Numbered from the stretch's first letter, positions 25,327 to 38,326 are shown. The stretch: DNA of 62,762 bases from Oscillospiraceae bacterium (GCA_031288555.1 JAITRE010000018.1:1-62762); one strand, 5' to 3'. Program-made: numbers and translations. The notes: generated by a model from the letters alone, not told the origin.

Positions 25327-26949
25327 ATGCAGAAAAAGAAAAAACTGCTAGCTACAATTTTAAGCATTATGATTCTATCTACTAGTGTAACAGGCTGTTC
25401 AAAGGCAGATACTTCTAAAAAAAATACACCAAAAATCGCCACACAATCTTCTGATAATTCAACTAAAAACGATAGTTTAAATCAAGATTCTTTTAAAGAA
25501 GAAGCTGTAGAGACATTTGCGCCTGGCACAGCCGGCACAGCTGCAGACGGAGGTGGGCTTATTTTAAGTCATATTTCAGATAAAGAAATAGATATAGGAG
25601 ACGGTTCAAAATATATAATAATAGCAAAACATTTTGTTGATATTGATGAAAAAACTAATTTAAAAAAAGAGTTAAATGAAGAAAAGCCAGATTTTTATTT
25701 AATTGTCAGAAAAGAGTGCTTGTTGAATGAAATAAATGACCCTATAATTTTTAACAATGGTGAAGAAAATGATGGTAACGCTAATGTTCAAACTTTATTA
25801 AATCAATGGTTTAGCAATCTTGATCCTAACAATAATTTTATAAAATACATAGTTGGACATACTGCAAACGATAATTTAGGAATGTATGGTTTTGCAAATG
25901 AAGAAGAAGTAAGTTTGTTTTTTGAAGAAGCAGAAGAATTGTCGAAAAAAGGTAATGAAGAAAAATTAGCTGAAAAACTTGACGTTATAGAAAAAACTTT
26001 TAAAACTGAAAAAGAAAGTTTAATTTATAATTTTAAAAAAAATTATAGAGGAGCTGATGATAATTTTATTGGAACAGGTTTTAGTATACCAGATGATGAA
26101 GAAAATCCTTCGCCTATGATTTTGAGTTTTCAGGAAGCATCTAGTTTTTTATCTGATTTGTATGATTTTTCTTTTTATAATGATGTTGGTCAAGTAAAGT
26201 TATATGAGTCTGGTATATTTGAAATGTTTGAATCTGCATATGCTCAAATTCATGATGAAGTCAAAAATGAAGATGAGGTATTTTCGTCAAATCCTAAAAA
26301 AAATTTTGAAAGACTAAAAGATAAGAATGTTTCGTTTTGGCTTAGATCACCCGGAGATCCGATTCTTACTTTCGAAAAATTCAAAGGTTTTCCTTATTTG
26401 TATTCAAAGACGGCTGTTCTCGCCAGCAACGAAGTAAAAGCATTATTTGATATGTTTAAACTTTTAAAAAAAGTTACTAAGGAGGTTGACGAAGACGCTT
26501 CTGAAGTATCAGACGACGACTCTTCCTCCTCTTCTTCCCCCGATTCTTCATCATCAACAAGCTTTATTGTACCGTACTCAAATAGATCTGCGAGTACTTT
26601 TTGTGCTATTAATCAATTTTTTAATCTTTTTGCTAAAATAAATTTTTTTCCTCCAACAGCAACGGTTATAGGAGGTGAGTCTTTATATGTTGAAGATGCA
26701 GACAAAGACATTAATAGAGCTTCTAAAGACGGAGGACTTGTTACTATATGGTTTGATCCAAATGATTTTAAAACCGGAGGAATACTTGAAGATGTTCCTC
26801 AGGATAATATGAGGGCACTTCGTTTGCGCCCGGCTTTTTGGGTGAAAGCAGACATTATGAATGAGTTTAAAGAAGAAAATAAAGCAGAAGAAAAACAAGA
26901 AGAGAAGAAAGAAGAGAAGAAAGAACAGAAAAAACAGCAAAAATCATAA
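25327..26949 (+). CDS. DUF6273 lipoprotein
   Basis: 540 residues. Lipoprotein signal KLLATILSIMILSTSVTGC, with the lipid-modified Cys in VTGC. A Ser/Thr/Asn linker follows, then a DUF6273-like domain broken by insertions: YIIIAKHF.., FYLIVRKEC, LLNQWFSNLDPN, LSFQEASSFL, SFWLRSPGDP, and the terminal ALRLRPAFWVKADIM, equivalent to the GVRPxxWV end of the family. A Ser-rich acidic insert sits near residue 400, and the C-terminus is a charged Glu/Lys/Gln tail. SD AGAGG. It resembles the secreted double-DUF6273 protein at 1547. Function unknown; likely an envelope protein. Confidence 0.8.
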   Translation: MQKKKKLLATILSIMILSTSVTGCSKADTSKKNTPKIATQSSDNSTKNDSLNQDSFKEEAVETFAPGTAGTAADGGGLILSHISDKEIDIGDGSKYIIIAKHFVDIDEKTNLKKELNEEKPDFYLIVRKECLLNEINDPIIFNNGEENDGNANVQTLLNQWFSNLDPNNNFIKYIVGHTANDNLGMYGFANEEEVSLFFEEAEELSKKGNEEKLAEKLDVIEKTFKTEKESLIYNFKKNYRGADDNFIGTGFSIPDDEENPSPMILSFQEASSFLSDLYDFSFYNDVGQVKLYESGIFEMFESAYAQIHDEVKNEDEVFSSNPKKNFERLKDKNVSFWLRSPGDPILTFEKFKGFPYLYSKTAVLASNEVKALFDMFKLLKKVTKEVDEDASEVSDDDSSSSSSPDSSSSTSFIVPYSNRSASTFCAINQFFNLFAKINFFPPTATVIGGESLYVEDADKDINRASKDGGLVTIWFDPNDFKTGGILEDVPQDNMRALRLRPAFWVKADIMNEFKEENKAEEKQEEKKEEKKEQKKQQKS

Positions 26950-27093
26950 TTTTAAATTTAAGAATAAGTGTTTTATATTCGCAATTGATGTTGCTAAGTT
27001 TTATTGCAACGCAGTTGCGATTTATCTTTGTCTTGTGTAGTATTAAAAGGTAGAACTTATTTTTTAAGATTCTTTGATTTAAAGGAGAATAAA

Positions 27094-28113
27094 ATGGTAG
27101 ATTTTACCGGTGCCACTTGCCCTAAATGTAGAAATAAATTTAAAGATAAAGACGATATAGTTGTTTGTCCGATTTGTGGCACCCCTCATCATAGAGAATG
27201 TTATTTAAAAACGTCAGAATGTTTTAACAAGAAAAAACATAGTGAGAATTTTGTTTGGATTAACCCTAATAAACCTAAAGAATCTGAAATTCCAGCGGAA
27301 ATCATATGTTTAGTTTGTACACATAGAAATCCTTTTAATGCTGTTTACTGCGAGCGCTGTAAAGCTTTTCTTTTTAAAAATCAAAACGGTTCAGGTTCAG
27401 GGGCTCCAGCCAAAAAGGAATCTTTGAGAAAAGTTTTATCAAGTGGTTCTCCTAATTCATTTTTTAAAATATCATTTGGCAAAGAGGAATCGTTTATAGG
27501 AATAGATTTGAAAGAAGATATAAAAGGAGTAAACACTCAAGAACTTGCAAGGTACATTCAAAACAATGTGTCGTATTATATGTCTGTTTTTAAATTATTA
27601 GAGAAGAAAAATAAAAATAAGTTTAATTTATCAGCGTTTTTATTTTCAGGAGCTTGGTTTTTGTATAGAAAGCAGTATAAAGTCGGAATTTCTTTTTTTA
27701 TAGTAAATTTCATTATAACTGTTGCGGTTCATTTTGTTAATTTTTTTTATGCTTATGATATATATGAAAAGATAGTAAAAAGCTTTAACATTCCTTTAGA
27801 TTCAGTTGAATTGTTTGCAAAAATTCCAGAATTTCATAAAAAGTTATTTTCGCTGCCAACTTCTAGTATTGTTCTGTTTTTTCTTCCGAATATATTAATA
27901 GCGTTGAACTTTATATTAATGATTTTTTGCGGATTTATAGCTAACAAATGTTATATGAAAAATTGTTTTAGCCAAATTGAAAAGATAAAGAAAGATTCAA
28001 AATCAGATGATGATTTAAATCAAAAATTTTTAATTTATGGCGGAGTTAATTACCATGTAATTTGGGGAATAATTTTATTCTTCTTGATTTTTAGATTAAT
28101 TCCTTTTTTATAA
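27094..28113 (+). CDS. Prok-RING / DUF2628 membrane protein
   Basis: 340 residues from the ATG at 27094 (AAAGGAG 7 nt upstream); a start at 27004 would leave the SD internal. The N-terminus is a RING-like zinc domain: CPKC (10-13), CPIC-GTPHHRECY, a further Cys in the loop, and CxxC pairs CLVC and CERC of a zinc ribbon. The middle is a linker. The C-terminal half has DUF2628-type membrane segments (AFLFSGAWFLYRKQYKVGISF, then two or three hydrophobic helices). This combination is typical of Clostridia; no ubiquitin-ligase role is implied. Follows the DUF6273 lipoprotein by 144 bp. Confidence 0.85.
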   Translation: MVDFTGATCPKCRNKFKDKDDIVVCPICGTPHHRECYLKTSECFNKKKHSENFVWINPNKPKESEIPAEIICLVCTHRNPFNAVYCERCKAFLFKNQNGSGSGAPAKKESLRKVLSSGSPNSFFKISFGKEESFIGIDLKEDIKGVNTQELARYIQNNVSYYMSVFKLLEKKNKNKFNLSAFLFSGAWFLYRKQYKVGISFFIVNFIITVAVHFVNFFYAYDIYEKIVKSFNIPLDSVELFAKIPEFHKKLFSLPTSSIVLFFLPNILIALNFILMIFCGFIANKCYMKNCFSQIEKIKKDSKSDDDLNQKFLIYGGVNYHVIWGIILFFLIFRLIPFL

Positions 28114-28173
28114 TTAATGTTTAAAGATAATTTTAGTATTATTTAAAATATTTTTTTAAAAAAGGAGAAAGGC

Positions 28174-29196
28174 TTGCATAATATTTTAGTAACAGGTGGA
28201 GCTGGTTACATAGGTAGCCATACTTGTGTTGAACTTTTGAATTCAGAATATAACATTGTAGTAATAGATAATTATAAAAATAGTTGGGAAGAGTCTTTGA
28301 AATCTGTTCAAAAAATTACTGGTAGAATATTTAAATATTATGAATGTGACATAAAAGATTCAGAAAAACTTGAAGCGATATTTAAAAAACACAAAATAAA
28401 TGCTGTGATTCATTTTGCTGGATTAAAATCAGTTGCGCAATCTAATATATTTCCTCTTGATTATTATTTAAATAATGTTTGGGGTACCATAAATCTTTGC
28501 AGAATAATGAAAAAGTTTTTTGTTAAAAAGATAGTATTTAGCTCATCTGCTACTGTTTATGGGGATAGCCCAGAAATTCCCTTTAAGGAAGATACTAAAA
28601 AAGGAAAATTGAGTAGTGTATACGGAAAAACAAAGTTGATGGTTGAAGAAATTTTAAGAGATATTAAAAAGTCTGACAATGAATGGAGTATTTCGATTCT
28701 TAGATATTTTAATCCAGTTGGAGCTCATGAAAGTGGCTTGATAGGGGAAAATCCTAAAGGAATACCGAACAATTTAATGCCTTTCATTTCTCAAGTTGCA
28801 GCCGATATTTTACCAGAACTTACAATTTTCTCTGATGATTACGAGACACCTGATGGAACATGTATAAGAGATTATATTCATGTAGTTGATCTTGCAAAAG
28901 GTCATATTTTGGCTCTTAACAAGATACTCATTAACAACACGTTCGATGTATATAATCTTGGCAGTGGTGTTGGACATAGTGTTTTAGAGTTAGTAAGCGC
29001 TTTTGAAAAAGCTTGCTTGACAACTGTAAAATATAAAATAGGTCCGCGCAGATCAGGAGATTTACCAATGTTATACGCTGACACAACAAAAGCAAAGAAA
29101 GAACTTTGTTTTTGCGCGAGTTCTGACATAGAAAAAATGTGCAAAGATACGTTTAATTGGCAAAATAAAAATAAGTCAAAGTATTACAAGAAATAA
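28174..29196 (+). CDS. galE: UDP-glucose 4-epimerase
   Basis: 340 residues; TTG start with AAGGAG 6 nt upstream. Extended SDR: NAD site TGGAGYIGSH, SSSATVYG with the catalytic Ser/Thr, and YGKTK with the YxxxK pair; NPVGAHESG and the C-terminal RRSGD motif are GalE-specific. Interconverts UDP-glucose and UDP-galactose for cell-surface polysaccharide. No other sugar gene is adjacent. Confidence 0.94.
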   Translation: MHNILVTGGAGYIGSHTCVELLNSEYNIVVIDNYKNSWEESLKSVQKITGRIFKYYECDIKDSEKLEAIFKKHKINAVIHFAGLKSVAQSNIFPLDYYLNNVWGTINLCRIMKKFFVKKIVFSSSATVYGDSPEIPFKEDTKKGKLSSVYGKTKLMVEEILRDIKKSDNEWSISILRYFNPVGAHESGLIGENPKGIPNNLMPFISQVAADILPELTIFSDDYETPDGTCIRDYIHVVDLAKGHILALNKILINNTFDVYNLGSGVGHSVLELVSAFEKACLTTVKYKIGPRRSGDLPMLYADTTKAKKELCFCASSDIEKMCKDTFNWQNKNKSKYYKK

Positions 29197-29331
29197 GCTG
29201 TATTACTACTTATTTTGAAGTGATTTTAAAATTAATTAGTTTGAAAAAATAAAAACCTAAAATGTGCTTTAAAATTTTCTAAGTGGCTTTTTTAAAAATA
29301 AATTTAAGTTTTTAGAAAGAAAGGATGTTAA

Positions 29332-30024
29332 ATGAAGAAAGGTGTAATAATCGCATGTGATTTTAAAAATAAATTAGAAACTTTTAATTTTTTAGAAAAA
29401 TTTAAAGGTAGAGAGATTTTTATAAAAATAGGAATGGAACTTTTTTTAAATGAAGGAAGGGATATTGTAGAAAATATAAAAAAAATGGGAATTAAAATTT
29501 TTCTTGATTTAAAATTGCACGATATACCAAATACTATTAAAAAAACTATGGAATTAATATCTGATCTAGAAGTAGATATGACAACTGTGCATGCGAGCGG
29601 AGGAAGGCGAATGATTTTTGAGGCAAAGAATAGCCTTCAAAGATTTAAAAGTCACACTAAATTGTTAGCAGTGACAGTGTTGACTAGCGTGTCTCAAGAT
29701 GTTTTAGAAAATGAACTTCTAATAAAAAAACCTATCTTAGAAGTGGTTGAAAATTATGCTAAAACTGCTAAAGATAGCGGAGCTGATGGGGTAATTTGTT
29801 CGGCAAAGGAAACTTTGCAGGTTAGAAGAGTTTGTGGAGAAAATTTTTTAACAGTAACTCCAGGAATAAGACAAAAAAACTGTAATTTCAACGATCAACT
29901 TCGTGTAGTAACTGCAGAACAAGCTAAAAAATTAGGAAGTAATTTTATAGTTGTTGGAAGACCTATTACTTTGTCTGCGGATCCAATAAAAATCTACGAA
30001 GAAATTTCAAATGATTTTCTGTAG
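29332..30024 (+). CDS. pyrF: Orotidine 5'-phosphate decarboxylase
   Basis: 230 residues. Active-site signature DLKLHDIPNT with the catalytic Lys/Asp pair, N-terminal ACDFKNKLE substrate loop, and C-terminal TPGIR and VVGRPIT phosphate-binding motifs. Last step of UMP synthesis. SD AAAGG. A single pyr gene here; the other steps are not in the window. It is convergent with glnS (24 bp). Confidence 0.95.
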   Translation: MKKGVIIACDFKNKLETFNFLEKFKGREIFIKIGMELFLNEGRDIVENIKKMGIKIFLDLKLHDIPNTIKKTMELISDLEVDMTTVHASGGRRMIFEAKNSLQRFKSHTKLLAVTVLTSVSQDVLENELLIKKPILEVVENYAKTAKDSGADGVICSAKETLQVRRVCGENFLTVTPGIRQKNCNFNDQLRVVTAEQAKKLGSNFIVVGRPITLSADPIKIYEEISNDFL

Positions 30025-30048
30025 ATTTTAGTTTAATAAAAAGTAATA

Positions 30049-31698
30049 TCAAATTTTATAGCTGTCTTTTAACGTAACACTTCTGTTGAATATTAATTTG
30101 TCTTTATCAACGCTATCTGCGGTAAAATAACCAAGCCTCATAAATTGAAATGTTTCACCTTTTTCTGCATTGCTAAGACAATTTTCGACTTTACAATTAT
30201 TTAGAATTTTAAGAGAGTTGGGGTTTAAGTCTTTCAAAAATCCTTTTTCATTAGATTCCGGATTTTTGCTTAAAAATAAATTTTCATACAACTTAACTAC
30301 TGCATTTATTGAATTTTTGACGTTAACCCAATGAATTGTGCTTTTTACTTTTCGTCCATCTGGAGATTTTCCACCTCGACTTTTACGGTCGTATTCTGCG
30401 TATATTTCGCAAATCTTATTGTCAGTGATTTTATATCCAGTACATTTAACGATATACGTTGATTTCAGTCGCACTTCATTTCCTGGAAATAATCTAAAAT
30501 ACTTTTTTATTGGCTTTATCATGAAATCATCGGATTCTACATATATTTCTCTTGAAAAAATTATTTTTCTTACACCGTCTTCTGGACGATTAGGATTATT
30601 TTCTATTTCAAATTCTTCTTCTGTATTTTCTGGATAATTTGTAATTATCAGTTTTATTGGATTCAAAACTGCCATTACTCTTTTGGCGTTAATATTTAAG
30701 TCTTCTCTTAAACAATGCTCTAAAAACATATAGTCTACGGTACTATTAACCTTAGAGACTCCAATTTTTTCACAAAAACTTCTAATAGACAAAGGTGTGT
30801 ATCCTCTTTTTTTAAGGCCAGAAATAGTAGGCATTCTTGGGTCATCCCAACCAGAAACGACTTTTTCTTCGACTAATTTCGAAAGCTTTCTTTTACTCAT
30901 TATAGTAAAACTCAAAGAAAGTCTTGCAAACTCAATTTGTCGAGGTTTGGAGGATGTGTCGATATTTTCAATGACCCAATTGTAAAGAGGTCGATGATCT
31001 TCAAATTCAAGGGAACATAAAGAATGTGTTATGTTTTCTAAAGCGTCTTCTATCGGATGAGCAAAATCGTACATAGGAAAAATATACCAATTATTTGTTT
31101 TGTTGCCATCGTTAATTATTCTATATATAACAGGATCTCTCATATTAAAATTTCCGGAAGCAAGATCAATTTTTGCTCTTAAAGTCATTTTGCCAGTTTC
31201 AAATTCTCCATTTTTCATGCGTTTAAAGAGTTCTATGCTTTCTTGTTTTTCTCTGTCTCTATACGGACTAATTGCAGGATTTGAAAGGTCTCCTCTATTT
31301 TGCTTGACTTCTTCTGGCGTTAATTCGCAAACATAACAAAGATCTTTGTTTATTAAATCGCAAGCAAATTTATACATTTGAGGAAAATAATCAGAAGCTC
31401 GATAAAATCTATTTTCCCAATCAAATCCAAGCCATTTAACATCTCTCTTTATACCTTGCGCAAAAGATTCATCTTCTTTTCCGGGGTTTGTGTCATCCAT
31501 TCTTAAATTACAAACTCCAGAAAAAATTTTTGCTGCCATAAAGTTTATATATATAGCTTTTGCGTGACCTATATGCAAATGTCCGTTAGGTTCCGGCGGA
31601 AATCTTGTGTGAATTTTTTTCCCTTCAAGTATACCATTTTTTGATAAATCTTCTTTGATAATATCAAAAATAAAATTGTTGTTTGTTTCTTCAACCAT
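30049..31698 (-). CDS. glnS: Glutaminyl-tRNA synthetase
   Basis: 549 residues, full length. Class I signature HIGH (FPPEPNGHLHIGHAKAI) and KMSKS-equivalent TIMSKRKLSKL; the C-terminal anticodon-binding beta barrels are present (KSTIHWVNVKNSINAVVKLYENLF). Charges tRNA-Gln directly. Strong SD (GGAGG 6 nt before ATG). Last gene of polA-prs-glnS. Confidence 0.96.
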   Translation of the reverse strand: MVEETNNNFIFDIIKEDLSKNGILEGKKIHTRFPPEPNGHLHIGHAKAIYINFMAAKIFSGVCNLRMDDTNPGKEDESFAQGIKRDVKWLGFDWENRFYRASDYFPQMYKFACDLINKDLCYVCELTPEEVKQNRGDLSNPAISPYRDREKQESIELFKRMKNGEFETGKMTLRAKIDLASGNFNMRDPVIYRIINDGNKTNNWYIFPMYDFAHPIEDALENITHSLCSLEFEDHRPLYNWVIENIDTSSKPRQIEFARLSLSFTIMSKRKLSKLVEEKVVSGWDDPRMPTISGLKKRGYTPLSIRSFCEKIGVSKVNSTVDYMFLEHCLREDLNINAKRVMAVLNPIKLIITNYPENTEEEFEIENNPNRPEDGVRKIIFSREIYVESDDFMIKPIKKYFRLFPGNEVRLKSTYIVKCTGYKITDNKICEIYAEYDRKSRGGKSPDGRKVKSTIHWVNVKNSINAVVKLYENLFLSKNPESNEKGFLKDLNPNSLKILNNCKVENCLSNAEKGETFQFMRLGYFTADSVDKDKLIFNRSVTLKDSYKI

Positions 31699-31756
31699 TA
31701 AAACCCTCCTGCACTAAAAAATTAATTATTTAAATTGCGAAACTCTTCATTAGTGA

Positions 31757-32716
31757 TCAAAAACTTGATTGCGCATTAGCCAGTGATTCTCTATCGTGTA
31801 TTCTTTTTATAGTTTCAGAAAAAATTTTATCAGTAGATATAATTTTAGTTTTTTTGCAAATTTTAAATTTTTCAAATGGTATCGTATCTAAAAATAATAA
31901 ACTATTTATTAAACTTTTATTAATTCTTTCAACAGCATTAAAAGAAACTACCGCGTGTGTTGCGCATACACAAACATCCAAAGCTCCTTTTTCTACAACA
32001 GCCTCAGCTGCGTTACAAATTGTTCCTGCTGTGTCTATCATATCATCAATTAAAATTACTTTTTTATTTTTAACATCTCCTATAATATTTACAACTTCGC
32101 TAATATTAGCTTTTTCTCTACGTTTATCTATTATTGCCATTTGGCACGAAATTGCGGCAGCGAAATTTCTAGCTCTTGAAATTGAACCAAGATCTGGTGC
32201 GACTACTACGTAATTAGAAATGTCTTTTAAAAAATTTTTAAAATACGAAGCGAATATCGAAACACCTAGCAAATTGTCAACAGGTATATTAAAAAAACCT
32301 TGTATTTGAGGCGAGTGAAGATCCATAGTAATAACCTTATTTATCCCGGAAACAGTTATTAAGTCGGCAATAAGTCTAGCTGTTATAGGGTCTCTAAAAT
32401 TTGTTTTGCGATCTTGTCTGGCATAACCAAAATAAGGAATAACAGCGGTAACACTTGAAGCAGAAGCTCTTTTTAGCGCATCCGCCATTATTAAAAGTTC
32501 CATAACGTTGTCATTGACAGGAGCACAAGTGGATTGTATTATAAAACAATCAGCTGCTCTAACAGATTCGTCTATTGACAGCGATATCTCGCCATCACTA
32601 AAAGTTCCTACTTTAGATTTTCCAAGCGATGTGTTTAATAGTTCAGCGATTTTTTTTGCAAGACTTTTGTTTGAATTTCCAGAAAAAATTTTCAAGGTGT
32701 TGAATTTATATTTCAT
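31757..32716 (-). CDS. prs: Ribose-phosphate pyrophosphokinase
   Basis: 319 residues, usual length. Makes PRPP from ribose 5-phosphate and ATP for nucleotides, His and Trp. FSGNSNKSLAKKIA at the N-terminus, FGYARQDRK (ATP loop), DLHSPQIQGFF, and the PRPP loop VILIDDMIDTAGTI. SD AAGGAG. Lies 46 bp after polA and 58 bp before glnS. Confidence 0.96.
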   Translation of the reverse strand: MKYKFNTLKIFSGNSNKSLAKKIAELLNTSLGKSKVGTFSDGEISLSIDESVRAADCFIIQSTCAPVNDNVMELLIMADALKRASASSVTAVIPYFGYARQDRKTNFRDPITARLIADLITVSGINKVITMDLHSPQIQGFFNIPVDNLLGVSIFASYFKNFLKDISNYVVVAPDLGSISRARNFAAAISCQMAIIDKRREKANISEVVNIIGDVKNKKVILIDDMIDTAGTICNAAEAVVEKGALDVCVCATHAVVSFNAVERINKSLINSLLFLDTIPFEKFKICKKTKIISTDKIFSETIKRIHDRESLANAQSSF

Positions 32717-32762
32717 AAATTTAAAAACTCCTTAAAATACAAATAAAGGAAAGTTTAAAACT

Positions 32763-35399
32763 TTAATTTTGAATTCCAATAATTGAATTTTGATCTTTTG
32801 TTTTTGCTTCATACCATGTTTTTCCAAAGTTAGATTTTACAACAAGTTTCACTTTTAATTTGACAGCCGATTCCATTTCTTCTTCAACAATTTTCAATGT
32901 TTTTCTAACGTCGCTAATTCTTGATTCAACAATTAACTCATCGTGCACTTGAAGAACTAACTTTGCTTTAACTTTTTCTTTTTCTATACGATTGTTTACT
33001 TGAATCATAGCGATTTTTATTATATCTGCTGCTGTGCCTTGTATGGGCATATTCATTGCAGCCCTTTCTCCAAAAGATCTAAGATTAAAGTTTGATGAGG
33101 CTAATTCAGGTAAATAACGTCTTCTGCCAAACAAAGTTTCCACATAACCTTTTTCTTTTGCTAGCGATAAAATTTCTTTTAAATAATGTTTTATTTCAGA
33201 ATAATGATTAAGATAGCGAAATATGAAATCATTTGCTTCTTTAACAGAGATGCCAATATCTTTTGAAAGTGAAAAAGCGCTTATGCCGTAAATTATACCA
33301 AAATTTACAGATTTAGCTTGATTTCGCATTACTTCAGTGACCATTTCAAGCGGAACACCGAATATTTCAGATGCTGTAATTGCGTGAATATCTTTGTCAA
33401 GTTCAAAAGATTTTATCATTTCTTTATCGTTTGCTATATGAGCCAAAATGCGCAGTTCTATCTGCGAATAATCTGCATCTATTAACACAAAGTCTTTTTT
33501 TGCGCAAAAGAACTTTCTTAAATTTCTACCAATTTTAGTTTTTGTTGGAATATTCTGAAGGTTTGGTTCTGATGAACTTAATCTGCCGGTGCGTGTTTCA
33601 GTTTGGCTAAAAATTGTGCGAACTCGACCATCTTTTTTTACTTCTTTCAGCAAAACGTCACAATAAGTTGACTTTATCTTACAAAGAGTTCTATATTTAA
33701 GGACTTTTTTTGATACAGGATGAGAAATATTTAAACTTTCAAGCGTTTGTGCATCTGTAGAGTATCCGAGTTTAGTTTGTTTATTTCCGTGCGGTAGCGA
33801 CAAAGATTCAAAAAGAGCAGTTCCTAATTGTTTTGGAGACTGTATATTAAAGGAATACCCCACAGATTCAAAAATTTCTTCTTGCAATTGTAAAATATCT
33901 TTGCTTAAAGTTTTGGAATATTTTTTTATTCCATCTTCATCTATAAAAAAACCCGTGGCCTCCATTATGCTTAGCACTTTAGATACAGGAATTTCAATTT
34001 TTTCCAGCAATTTAGTCTGAGAATGTTCTTTAATTTTTTTCTTCATAATTTTAAGTATATTAAAAAATTCTTTTACATGTTTTACAAGAATTCGCTCTAA
34101 CCTTGGAAAATTTTTATCTTCCGACACACAAAAACCTGCATATTCAAAAGCAAGGTCTTCCAGATTATAATTTTTTGATGAAGGATTTAAAAGATAAGAT
34201 GCAAGTAGAGTGTCAAACACGAGACCCTTTATTTTAATTTTATATTTTTCTGCAAACGAAAAAAGGTTTTTTACATTATGAGTACTCTTTTTTATAGAAA
34301 GATCTTCTAAAAAATTTTTTAAAAATTCGAAAAACTCAGGTCCGTCTTTAACGATTTTAATTTGATTTTTTACAACAAATGCAATCATAGTAATTTTTTT
34401 GTTAACGTAAGTTGCAATAAAATCTGCTTTTCTGCTTTTTTTGAGTTCACTAGTAATTTTTGTCAAATCTTCTTCGTGGACTACATTTAAATCATCTTTA
34501 ATACAATTATTTTTATTTTCTTTAAACTCACTGCAATTTTCAAGTTTTTTTAAAATAGTAAATAATTCTAATTTCGTCATAATATCCTTTATTTTTTTAT
34601 AATTCATTTCTTTCTGAGCATAATCTTCTATGTTCTGATTAATATCAACATCTCTTTTAATCTCCCCCAATGTATAACTCATGAAAGCACTTTCTCTACC
34701 TTCTAAAAGTTTTTTGCGAACGCTTTCTTTGATTTTTTCAGAGCTTATGTTTTTGTAAATATTTTCAAGGGTGCCAAAATTTTCAACTAAAGTAATAGCA
34801 TTTTTTTTACCTATTCCTACAACACCAGGTATATTATCTGAAGTGTCACCCATTAAAGCTTTTATATCTATGAGTTGTTTTGGCGCAAGATTATACTCTT
34901 CTTTTATTTTCTGCTCATCATATAAAGTAACAAACGGTCTTCCACATTTTGCAGATGTAATTCTAACAGTAATTTTATTTGAAACCAATTGTAAAAGATC
35001 TCTATCACCTGTTGCTATAATGCAGTTAATTTCTTTTTTTTCACAAATTGAGGAAAGGGTGCCTAAAATGTCATCAGCTTCAAATCCATTTCGCTCAACC
35101 AAACAATATCCTAATGATTTAAGTATTTCTTTTAAAATTGGAAATTGCGAAATTAACTCAGCTGGCATACCCTTTCTTCCAGCCTTGTATCCTTCATATA
35201 TCTTGTGTCTAAAAGTTTTAAAAGGAGTGTCAAACGCTACTATAATTGTGTCTGGCTTTGTTTCTTCCTTCAATTTATTAAGCATGGTCAAAAACCCGTA
35301 AATAGCGTTAGTATACACCCCTTCTTTTGTTGTAAGAAGTTTTATTCCATAAAACGCGCGATTAAAAATGCTGTTTCCATCTAATAAAAGTAACTTCAT
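32763..35399 (-). CDS. polA: DNA polymerase I (5' nuclease + polymerase; proofreading site lost)
   Basis: 878 residues from the ATG at 35397-35399 (GGAG 6 nt upstream); the in-frame TTG four codons earlier would overlap the SD. Residues about 1-290 are the 5'-3' flap nuclease (DGNSIFNRAF, GYKAGRKGMP, GFEADDILGT, GDRDLLQLV). Residues 300-470 keep the 3'-5' exonuclease fold, but the catalytic DxE of motif I is absent (KADFIATYVN). The rest is the family A polymerase: DADYSQIELRILAH (motif A), RNQAKSVNFGIIYG (motif B), VHDEL (motif C). Roles in Okazaki-fragment processing and repair. Loss of proofreading is common in Firmicutes Pol I. Confidence 0.96.
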   Translation of the reverse strand: MKLLLLDGNSIFNRAFYGIKLLTTKEGVYTNAIYGFLTMLNKLKEETKPDTIIVAFDTPFKTFRHKIYEGYKAGRKGMPAELISQFPILKEILKSLGYCLVERNGFEADDILGTLSSICEKKEINCIIATGDRDLLQLVSNKITVRITSAKCGRPFVTLYDEQKIKEEYNLAPKQLIDIKALMGDTSDNIPGVVGIGKKNAITLVENFGTLENIYKNISSEKIKESVRKKLLEGRESAFMSYTLGEIKRDVDINQNIEDYAQKEMNYKKIKDIMTKLELFTILKKLENCSEFKENKNNCIKDDLNVVHEEDLTKITSELKKSRKADFIATYVNKKITMIAFVVKNQIKIVKDGPEFFEFLKNFLEDLSIKKSTHNVKNLFSFAEKYKIKIKGLVFDTLLASYLLNPSSKNYNLEDLAFEYAGFCVSEDKNFPRLERILVKHVKEFFNILKIMKKKIKEHSQTKLLEKIEIPVSKVLSIMEATGFFIDEDGIKKYSKTLSKDILQLQEEIFESVGYSFNIQSPKQLGTALFESLSLPHGNKQTKLGYSTDAQTLESLNISHPVSKKVLKYRTLCKIKSTYCDVLLKEVKKDGRVRTIFSQTETRTGRLSSSEPNLQNIPTKTKIGRNLRKFFCAKKDFVLIDADYSQIELRILAHIANDKEMIKSFELDKDIHAITASEIFGVPLEMVTEVMRNQAKSVNFGIIYGISAFSLSKDIGISVKEANDFIFRYLNHYSEIKHYLKEILSLAKEKGYVETLFGRRRYLPELASSNFNLRSFGERAAMNMPIQGTAADIIKIAMIQVNNRIEKEKVKAKLVLQVHDELIVESRISDVRKTLKIVEEEMESAVKLKVKLVVKSNFGKTWYEAKTKDQNSIIGIQN

Positions 35400-35532
35400 T
35401 TTATACTCCAAAATTTTTCTTTTAATTTAATTATACCACTTAAGTTACCGATCTCAAAATTTACAGATAAGTTTAGTTTAAAATAAAAAATTTAAACTTT
35501 TAAAAGTTTAATCAGAAGTAAAGATATATTTT

Positions 35533-35565
35533 TGTAAAAAAATAGAGCCTACAAAAGTAAGCTCC
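35533..35565 (-). terminator. Rho-independent terminator after groEL
   Basis: On the minus strand GAGCTTAC-TTTT-GTAGGCTC forms an 8-bp stem with one G-T pair, followed by ATTTTTTT. It lies 40 bp past the groEL stop and upstream of polA. Confidence 0.75.
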
Positions 35566-35605
35566 ATTTTGTTTTATATCACTAAAAATTACACTTTCAA
35601 GGTTT

Positions 35606-38115
<2,510 letters not shown>

Positions 38116-38130
38116 TTAAAAAAATACTTT

Positions 38131-38157
38131 TTAGCACTCATAACTTTTGAGTGCCAA
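38131..38157 (-). promoter_or_regulatory. CIRCE operator (HrcA site)
   Basis: TTAGCACTC-N9-GAGTGCCAA, the classic inverted repeat with one deviation from the perfect arm (GAGTGCTAA). It lies between the groES promoter and the gene, as expected for HrcA repression of chaperonins under non-stress conditions. Confidence 0.95.
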
Positions 38158-38162
38158 TTATT

Positions 38163-38191
38163 ATTTTATAACTGAGTTTATAAAAAAGCAA
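38163..38191 (-). promoter_or_regulatory. groES promoter
   Basis: TTGCTT (38186-38191), 17-nt spacer and TAAAAT (38163-38168) on the minus strand, placed just before CIRCE. Confidence 0.65.
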
Positions 38192-38326
38192 TATGTAAAT
38201 GTAATATTTCAAATTTATAAAGGCAAAATAATAGATGAAGCTTGTTTTAAAAAAATTATAACAAAGCTAAGATTTATGTTAAAAAATTTTAGTAACTAGT
38301 TTTGTAATTAAAGGATGGTTTTAACA

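Noticed and set aside
27094..28113. RING domain as a sign of a ubiquitin-like effector
   Set aside because: Prok-RING with DUF2628 is a widespread Clostridia membrane family; nothing here points to ubiquitin transfer.
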